Positions 7,131 through 11,818 of a stretch of DNA of 11,818 nucleotides are shown piece by piece. Position 1 is the first letter of the stretch. The number at the start of each line of letters is the position of its first letter. The notes beneath the pieces were generated by a model. That model did not search any database. It saw only the letters and a program-made list of their open reading frames with translations, and was not told the DNA's origin. The DNA lies in NCBI GenBank assembly GCA_028293465.1, contig JAQGOT010000705.1, positions 1 to 11,818 of the forward strand, read 5' to 3'. Made by a program: the position numbers and the translations under genes. Origin of the DNA: Pedosphaera sp. GTDB lineage: Bacteria > Verrucomicrobiota > Verrucomicrobiia > Limisphaerales > Pedosphaeraceae.

Positions 7131-7607
7131 ATGAGAACGCAACGGCAAAATTTTCGCTCCTGGTGCACGGGCTGCGCCGCCTTTACCCTGGCCGAAGTAG
7201 CCGTCGCTCTGGGCATTTCAGCGCTTCTATTCGGAGGGGTGGTCATGGGTTTTGTCCAATCCGCGCAAAGGGCGGAATGGTCTGCTTACAATCTGGCAGC
7301 ACATAGCCTGGCCATGCAAGGCGTCGAGCAGGCGCGGGCGGCCACGTGGGATCCCTCGGCACCGGGGCCCATTGACAATTGTCTCCCGGGTAACTTTCCC
7401 AGTGTGGGCACCAATATTCTGGATGTCCCCATCTCCGGCACCAACATCACCTACGCCACCAATACCTGGACCATCACCACGGTGGGGACCAATCCCTACC
7501 CACTGAAAATGATCCGCGTGGACTGCACCTGGAAATTCATTAAATCGGGCATCAGCTCGCCCGTTTTCACCAACACGGTCGCGACCCTGCGCGCCCCCAA
7601 TCAATGA
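7131..7607 (+). CDS. Type IV pilin-like pseudopilin, PilV-like
   Basis: This 158-residue minor pilin has a 17-residue leader ending SWCTGCAA, then FTLAEVAVALGISALLF, the class III signal for prepilin peptidase, with Glu at mature +5 (E22). A hydrophobic assembly helix follows to about residue 45, then a Thr/Asn-rich globular part with repeated GTN triplets and two Cys that could pair. The residue before the cleavage site is Ala rather than the usual Gly. The frame is open back to a GTG at 7071, which would give a 37-residue leader; ATG 7131 gives a normal leader and is preferred, although neither has a clear Shine-Dalgarno. Length and layout fit PilV/GspI-type minor pilins. The stop overlaps the next start as ATGA, so the two are translationally coupled. 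It probably helps prime or cap a pilus or pseudopilus in the inner membrane. Confidence 0.8.
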   Translation: MRTQRQNFRSWCTGCAAFTLAEVAVALGISALLFGGVVMGFVQSAQRAEWSAYNLAAHSLAMQGVEQARAATWDPSAPGPIDNCLPGNFPSVGTNILDVPISGTNITYATNTWTITTVGTNPYPLKMIRVDCTWKFIKSGISSPVFTNTVATLRAPNQ

Positions 7608-8245
7608 AGATTCTCTTTTCCCCGACCGATGCGCGGCGCACCACCCGGCATACGCGGGCGTTCACGATGGCGGAAATGGTCATCACAGTGGGCGTGTTCA
7701 TGCTCCTGATGGGCGGCATCCTATATGGCTACCTGTTTGGTCTAAACCTCTTCCAGATCACGAAGATCAAGCTGGGGGCGAGCGATGATGCGCGCAAGGC
7801 CCTCATCCGGCTCACGGACGAAATCCGTTCAGCCAACCAGGTCCAAATTGGCGCCGGTAACCTGACCAGCTTCCTCGAAGACGCCACCAACGGAGTCCAG
7901 GTCGGGTTTGCGATGCAGATTTACCCCGACACCAATCACAATAATTGGATTCGGTATTGGTATGAGACCAACAGCGCGGACACCACCAACTTCACCAAAT
8001 TACTCCGCACCACCGACGGCACCAATTTCCAACGAACGATGCCGCACGCGATCACCAATCGGGTGCCGATTTTCTCCTCGGAAGATCCCGCAGGGAACTA
8101 TCTCACCAACAATCTTAACAACCGCGTCATCGGCGTTACGCTGCAATTCTATCAGATTGAATATCCTATCGTGATGATCGGCACCAACAATTACTACGAT
8201 TTCTATCAGTTGCACACCCGTATCACCCGCCGAACGCTGTATTGA
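7604..8245 (+). CDS. Type IV pilin-like pseudopilin, PilW-like
   Basis: This protein has 213 residues. A basic 19-residue leader (…TTRHTRA) precedes FTMAEMVITVGVFMLLMGG, a class III prepilin signal with Glu at +5 (E24) and again Ala before the cut. After the helix (to about residue 45) comes KLGASDDARKALIRLTDEIR, the amphipathic segment typical of PilW/GspJ minor pilins. A long, Asn- and Tyr-rich beta region without Cys follows. The start ATG overlaps the previous stop by four bases, and the stop lies five bases before the next ATG. Family-wise it should sit at the pilus tip with the PilV-like and PilX-like partners; this role is inferred from architecture and order, not from a recognised family match. 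Confidence 0.8.
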   Translation: MKILFSPTDARRTTRHTRAFTMAEMVITVGVFMLLMGGILYGYLFGLNLFQITKIKLGASDDARKALIRLTDEIRSANQVQIGAGNLTSFLEDATNGVQVGFAMQIYPDTNHNNWIRYWYETNSADTTNFTKLLRTTDGTNFQRTMPHAITNRVPIFSSEDPAGNYLTNNLNNRVIGVTLQFYQIEYPIVMIGTNNYYDFYQLHTRITRRTLY

Positions 8246-8250
8246 ACGAT

Positions 8251-9999
8251 ATGAAAACCAAAACTTCCACCCGGACATCCGAGCCTGGTTACGCGCTCTT
8301 GCTGGTCATGGTCTTCCTGGGTTTGAGCCTGTTGCTGCTTACCGGCATTTTGAGTTGGACCTCGCAAAATGTCCGCGACACGGATCGTGGCAACGAGTAT
8401 TACACCAGCGCCTCAGCCGCGGAGGCGGCCACCGAAAAGGTGTTGGTGCGCATGGCCCGCGATTACATCCAAAATGGAGAATCCGCCGTGATCAACAACC
8501 TGACCAGGTACCGCACGAATTATCCCACGACCGCGGAGAACGCCTATTGGGGCAATTATTCCTTCACGAATCCGAAGGATGGGTCAACGGGAACCTGGGT
8601 AGCCAACAGCAACACGTCAGCGTATGCCGTGCTGAACGGTCAATACTCGGGCCTGAGCGGTTACCGCTCCACCTATTATATCAGCTCCGACGCCGGTTTG
8701 ATCAACAGCCGCTATGGCATCACCGCCCGCGTCGGCCAGTGGATCGGGCTGGAAGCCATCCCGCTCTTCCAGTTCGCCATTTTCTACAACATGGATTTGG
8801 AAATCGAACCCGGCGCACCCATGTTGATCACCGGTCGGGTGCATTCCAACAGCAATATCTGGGTTCACCCGGGCGCGTCGTTGACCTTCGCCAGCGATAC
8901 CACCGCCTCGGGCGTCATTCTTACCAACACCATGCCGGCTGATCCCAGGGGCAACGGCGGTCTCACGAACATAACGATCGGCTGGAGCACCAACAAGCAT
9001 GTCGGAGGCAACAGCAGCCTGAACCTGCCCATCGGCACCAACAACAGCCCCGATAATGTTTTTGAAGTGCTGAACATCGCGCCGGGCGGCGAAAGTCCCA
9101 ACTCCGCCCTGGGCACAAACCGTTATTATAACAAGGCGGATCTGATCATCATCGTATCCAACACCACCGTCTCCGTGACCAGTGGCGTGAATGTGGACAA
9201 CAAGACTACCACCATCCCCACCAACCAGTGGTCGCAGTTCCTAACCACCACCAACACTTTCTACGACGGACGCGAGCTCAGCAACGTCCGGGTGACACAG
9301 CTTGACGTGGGCAAATTTAGAACCTGGGCGCAAAGCGCCACCAACCCCATCGCGGCAAAGTTGGCGGGTAAAACCATCCCGAACATCGTCTATATCGCCG
9401 ACGAGCGCACCAGCGTATCCTATGAGTCCGGCGTGCGCCTGGTCAATGGCGCCCGACTGCCTGACGGGGGGCTGACGGTGGCCACTCCCAATCCGGTTTA
9501 CATCAAAGGCGACTACAATACCACCAGCGACGGAGTAAACTTTTCCAAGACTGGCAACACCACCACCTACACCCGGCCCGCTTCCGTTTTGGGTGATGCC
9601 ATTACCATACTCTCCTCGCAATGGAGCGACGGTTACGGAACCAGCCTGAATCATCCCGCCGTGGATACCACGATAAATGCAGCCCTGGTGAGCGGCATTG
9701 TGCCCACCGATAGCTCCGCCTACAGCGGGGGGGTGGAGAACTTCGCGCGCTTCCTGGAGAATTGGAACGGCCATAAGTCCTGGTACAATGGTTCCATGGT
9801 GGTGCTGTTCAACAGCCGGACAGCAACCGCGCCATGGAGGCCGCCCGGCAGCGGCAGCGGCAGCTACTACGATGTTCCCACCCGCAATTGGGCCTTCGAT
9901 AAGAACTTTAATATTGAGGCCAACCTGCCCCCGGGCACCCCGCGCATCTTGTTCGTCGAACGCCAGCAATGGGCTTTTCGGGATCGTAATTCACCTTAA
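8251..9999 (+). CDS. Large PilX-like tip protein with long extracytoplasmic domain
   Basis: The protein has 582 residues from ATG 8251. A TTG at 8242, overlapping the previous stop, would add three residues and is less likely. Residues 12-33 (PGYALLLVMVFLGLSLLLLT) are a PilX/GspK-type N-terminal helix with Gly before the presumed cut and no Glu at +5, as expected for the non-canonical tip subunit. An Ala/Glu-rich helix follows (SASAAEAATEKVLVRM, 53-68). From about 170 a large beta-rich domain runs to the end, with QFAIFYNMDLEIEPG (174-188) and GRVHSNSNIWVHPGASLTF (195-213), a segment I associate with large Verrucomicrobial PilX-like or Verru_Chthon cassette proteins. It is far longer than PilX of Proteobacteria (about 200 residues) and lacks Cys. 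Its extra domain is the likely exposed functional part, perhaps for adhesion or cargo binding. Function is inferred. Confidence 0.8.
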   Translation: MKTKTSTRTSEPGYALLLVMVFLGLSLLLLTGILSWTSQNVRDTDRGNEYYTSASAAEAATEKVLVRMARDYIQNGESAVINNLTRYRTNYPTTAENAYWGNYSFTNPKDGSTGTWVANSNTSAYAVLNGQYSGLSGYRSTYYISSDAGLINSRYGITARVGQWIGLEAIPLFQFAIFYNMDLEIEPGAPMLITGRVHSNSNIWVHPGASLTFASDTTASGVILTNTMPADPRGNGGLTNITIGWSTNKHVGGNSSLNLPIGTNNSPDNVFEVLNIAPGGESPNSALGTNRYYNKADLIIIVSNTTVSVTSGVNVDNKTTTIPTNQWSQFLTTTNTFYDGRELSNVRVTQLDVGKFRTWAQSATNPIAAKLAGKTIPNIVYIADERTSVSYESGVRLVNGARLPDGGLTVATPNPVYIKGDYNTTSDGVNFSKTGNTTTYTRPASVLGDAITILSSQWSDGYGTSLNHPAVDTTINAALVSGIVPTDSSAYSGGVENFARFLENWNGHKSWYNGSMVVLFNSRTATAPWRPPGSGSGSYYDVPTRNWAFDKNFNIEANLPPGTPRILFVERQQWAFRDRNSP

Positions 10000-10028
10000 A
10001 CACACTGAGAGTTAAACCTGTTCCGCCC

Positions 10029-10604
10029 ATGCTCACCCGCCATTTTCTTCCAGCGTTACTCTGCCTTGCGGCCCTCTCGTGGCATCCTTCAAGGTGTGCC
10101 GCCCAGGAAGGGTTTCAAGTCTCCAAGAGCACGACGAATGTGTTCGAGTCTGGGATCGTCACGAATTATGTCATCCTCACCGGCACGAGCCGGGCTGTGT
10201 TTGCTCAACCCGCCAACACCAGCGTCGAAATCGATGGCCGCAAGAGCACCATCAAAATTGTGCCGGCGAGCCTCAAGAATTTAATCGTGCTCCAGTTCAC
10301 CACTAACAGTCCGGTCCTGCCATCCGAGGCGCATTTGCCTGAATTGGGTCGGAGCCTTGAGAACCGTTTCGCGGACAGCCGCGTCAGTCCAGGTCCGGTC
10401 TGTTACACCGGCAACGGACCCGGCCCCTCCTTCGATATCCAGCGAGGCACGGCTTTCAACACCAGCCTGACCACCCGGATTGCGTTCGTGCCATTTGCCA
10501 CACAAGGCATTGAGGTCAGCCTGTCGGCGGCCAGCACCAATTTCCCGTCTCAACGTTACGCATTTGCGAGTTTCCTCAACTCGTTGCGGGTCACTCCTCG
10601 TTAA
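10029..10604 (+). CDS. Small secreted protein of unknown function, last gene of the pilin operon
   Basis: This protein has 191 residues. Residues 1-25 form a Sec signal peptide (MLTRHFLPALLCLAALSW then PSRCAA before QEGF) with a type I cleavage site; the Cys is not in a lipobox. The mature part is rich in Thr, Ser and Asn, apparently all-beta, has a single Cys (VCYTG) and no motif I recognise. It starts 29 bp after the PilX-like stop on the same strand with no terminator between, so it is most likely co-expressed and could be a periplasmic or outer-membrane partner of the pseudopilus. It has no prepilin signal, so it is not itself a pilin. Confidence 0.7.
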   Translation: MLTRHFLPALLCLAALSWHPSRCAAQEGFQVSKSTTNVFESGIVTNYVILTGTSRAVFAQPANTSVEIDGRKSTIKIVPASLKNLIVLQFTTNSPVLPSEAHLPELGRSLENRFADSRVSPGPVCYTGNGPGPSFDIQRGTAFNTSLTTRIAFVPFATQGIEVSLSAASTNFPSQRYAFASFLNSLRVTPR

Positions 10605-10610
10605 AACCGT

Positions 10611-10626
10611 GCCCAAATCCTTGGGC
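10611..10626. terminator. Hairpin between convergent genes
   Basis: GCCCAA, a 4-base ATCC loop and TTGGGC form a perfect 6-bp stem in the 60-bp gap between the end of the pilin operon and the end of coaB. On the minus strand it is followed by ACGGTTTTAA; on the plus strand there is no T-run. Its position suits a shared terminator, but both U-tracts are poor. Confidence 0.45.
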
Positions 10627-10664
10627 TGCTGCAAAAGGATCAGAGTCTTCTCCTTGCTCGTCTC

Positions 10665-11327
10665 CTACCTTTTCAAAGGGCTGCTCAACATGCCTTCCAG
10701 CGCGGCAAACAAGCCTGCGGGATCTGGCAGGTGAATGGAGCTCCCGATCCCCGTCACCAAACCGAACCCGGGGCCATAGGCCGGGCCATTGGCGACGCTC
10801 GCGGTGGTCCGGCATTCGGCCAGTTGCCGCTCGGCCAATCGAATCACACCCGCACGGTCGCCATCCACCTCGTATTTCCAGCCGACCAGGCGCGCTTGGG
10901 GATACCAATCACGCAGCCGTGCGATGATTTTTGGGGTGGGCAACAATTCCGCGAGCAGCGTCCCCTCGCGGGTTGAGATTTTGCCCGCGCGCGCTTCGGT
11001 GAGCTGTCCCTCCGGGGAGCGAGTCCAGACTTTGCCGAAGGTGAAGTCGCTCACGGCCGCCGCGTGAAAGATCGCATCCATCGGTTGGCGCGAGTGTGCC
11101 TCGAAGCGTTCGGATAAATCCGCCGTGGTGCTGAACATCTCGATTTTCCCTAGGTCGTGGGTGGGTCGGTGAGTGGCTTGTTCCCCCAGCAACAGTGTGA
11201 CTTGATGACCGGAGCTCGTGAGAAACGCCGCCAATTCCGAGCCCAGCCGCCCGGTCGAGAAATTGGTGAGGCGACGCACATTGTCCAACTTTTCATAAGT
11301 GGGACCGGCGGTGACGAGGCAGTTCAT
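10665..11327 (-). CDS. coaB: Phosphopantothenoyl-cysteine ligase (stand-alone CoaB)
   Basis: CoaB joins 4'-phosphopantothenate to cysteine, with nucleotide activation, in cytoplasmic coenzyme A synthesis. In most bacteria it is the C-terminal half of the fused CoaBC (Dfp) flavoprotein. Here the 220-residue protein contains only the ligase half. TAGPTYEKLDNVRRLTNFST (6-25) is the nucleotide-binding start with the conserved Asn (N22). AAAVSDF (89-95) matches the family AAAVADY. AGKIS with K116 fits the catalytic-loop Lys, followed by LLAELLPTPKII like the usual LELVxTPDIL. VGWKYEVDGD replaces the usual VGFAAET, and VANG (178-181) is present. No decarboxylase half (CoaC) lies in the window, so it must be elsewhere. 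No Shine-Dalgarno is evident before ATG 11327. The gene points against the pilin operon and is unrelated to it. Confidence 0.88.
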   Translation of the reverse strand: MNCLVTAGPTYEKLDNVRRLTNFSTGRLGSELAAFLTSSGHQVTLLLGEQATHRPTHDLGKIEMFSTTADLSERFEAHSRQPMDAIFHAAAVSDFTFGKVWTRSPEGQLTEARAGKISTREGTLLAELLPTPKIIARLRDWYPQARLVGWKYEVDGDRAGVIRLAERQLAECRTTASVANGPAYGPGFGLVTGIGSSIHLPDPAGLFAALEGMLSSPLKR

Positions 11328-11401
11328 GACGTCAAGGATACTTGCGGAGTGAAAAAAATGAAGCGAGAATCTCAGTTTGCGGACAACCCTTTGGCGGCAG
11401 T

Positions 11402-11407
11402 ATTATA
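11402..11407 (-). promoter_or_regulatory. Candidate -10 box for coaB
   Basis: The minus strand reads TATAAT here, 75 bp upstream of the coaB start. At 17-bp spacing the -35 position reads TGATGG, a poor match to TTGACA. The plus strand of the same spot reads TATTAT with TTGCGG 18 bp before it, so a rightward promoter is also possible. Confidence 0.3.
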
Positions 11408-11447
11408 CCGCGACTTGGAGCCGCCCATCATTGGAACTACTTTGTTC

Positions 11448-11471
11448 TGACCCGTTTTTTGACCCGTTTTC
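11448..11471 (+). repeat. Two tandem 12-bp repeats, TGACCCGTTTT(T/C)
   Basis: TGACCCGTTTTT is followed directly by TGACCCGTTTTC, an 11-of-12 match in tandem. They lie in the 295-bp spacer between the divergent coaB and the partial secreted-protein gene. Tandem spacing near one helical turn is typical of paired regulator-binding sites; no binder is known. Confidence 0.5.
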
Positions 11472-11473
11472 AA

Positions 11474-11495
11474 GCCTCCCCCTGATCGGGGAAGC
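11474..11495. other. Hairpin in the spacer upstream of the partial secreted-protein gene
   Basis: TCCCC, a CTGATC loop and GGGGA form a 5-bp stem that can extend by GC/GC after one mismatch. It lies three bases after the tandem repeat. There is no T-run on either side, so it is more likely a leader or regulatory structure than a terminator. The rest of 11328-11622 holds no gene that I can see. Confidence 0.25.
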
Positions 11496-11622
11496 CAAGG
11501 CACCTGAATTCTCAAATTTGCGGTGGCAAGGATCCTGCTCTCTTCCATCTTATCAATTTTTGGAACCCTGTGGGCTCATTGGAGATTTTTTCGTAACTGA
11601 CACATCAAAAACCAACATACTC

Positions 11623-11818
11623 ATGAACACCAAACCCTCGCTCAAAAAACATGCTCCTTCATTCATCCCGCTGGCCGTCGTATTGGCCGGAACCCTGTTT
11701 GCCCACCCGGCGGCGGCGAAGACTTTTGTCATACCACACGTGCTTGAAAAGAGCGGCACCATCAACAACACCTCCTTCACCTTCGATACCACTCTCTTTC
11801 TCACTTACAACGCCAGCC
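11623..11818 (+). CDS. Secreted protein, N-terminus only (runs off window)
   Basis: The first 65 codons run from ATG 11623 to the window end. MNTKPSLKKHAPSF is a basic n-region, then PLAVVLAGTLFAHPAAA is a hydrophobic core with an AxA-type signal peptidase I site before KTF. The start of the mature part (KTFVIPHVLEKSGT...) is Thr/Phe/Asn-rich and beta-like. I do not recognise the family. The leader just before the ATG is A- and C-rich with no Shine-Dalgarno. It is divergent from coaB and may be controlled from the repeat region upstream. Confidence 0.75.
   Translation, partial: MNTKPSLKKHAPSFIPLAVVLAGTLFAHPAAAKTFVIPHVLEKSGTINNTSFTFDTTLFLTYNAS

Noticed and set aside
8355..8942. 195-codon plus-strand frame inside the PilX-like gene
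   Set aside because: It is Gln/His/Arg-rich and out of phase with the well-structured 582-residue protein.

Overview
The window looks like part of a chromosome from a GC-rich member of the Verrucomicrobiota, perhaps the Pedosphaera/Limisphaerales side. This is an inference. It rests on a pseudopilin operon of the Verruco/Planctomycete style (Asn/Thr-rich pilins and an oversized PilX-like protein), on weak Shine-Dalgarno sites, and on a stand-alone CoaB. No rRNA, tRNA, CRISPR array, transposase or phage gene was seen.

Left block (1-4751, all minus strand). Reading leftwards, it holds three things. The first is a short ORF that is the C-terminal part of a NAD-synthetase-like (NadE) amidotransferase; its ATP-binding half is missing. 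Next, about 50 bp on, is a complete single-module non-ribosomal peptide synthetase (condensation - adenylation - carrier, no thioesterase). Its ten specificity residues read DILQLGLIWK, which I recall as the glycine code. Last, 160 bp further, is a membrane-anchored protein with an extracytoplasmic beta-rich domain, cut by the window edge. Together they look like one end of a small-molecule (acyl/peptidyl-glycine or amide) gene cluster, partly eroded at its NadE end.

Divergent spacer (4752-5125). This 374-bp gap separates the left block from a plus-strand gene. It has a perfect 12-bp palindrome just upstream of a consensus TATAAT, and a perfect 7-bp inverted repeat that ends on the start codon of the next gene.

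Middle (5126-6871, plus). One gene encodes a polytopic membrane protein of the putative ABC-exporter permease type. No ATPase partner lies in the window.

Pseudopilin operon (7131-10604, plus). Four tightly packed genes follow: a PilV-like pseudopilin, a PilW-like pseudopilin (ATGA overlap), a large PilX-like protein with a long extracytoplasmic domain, and a small secreted protein of unknown type. This resembles a minor-pilin initiation complex or the Verru_Chthon-type cassettes, probably forming the tip of a type IV pilus or secretion pseudopilus.

Right end. A stand-alone phosphopantothenoyl-cysteine ligase (coaB, minus strand) converges on the pilin operon across a hairpin. A spacer of about 295 bp with a 12-bp tandem repeat then leads to the first 65 codons of a secreted protein of unknown function.
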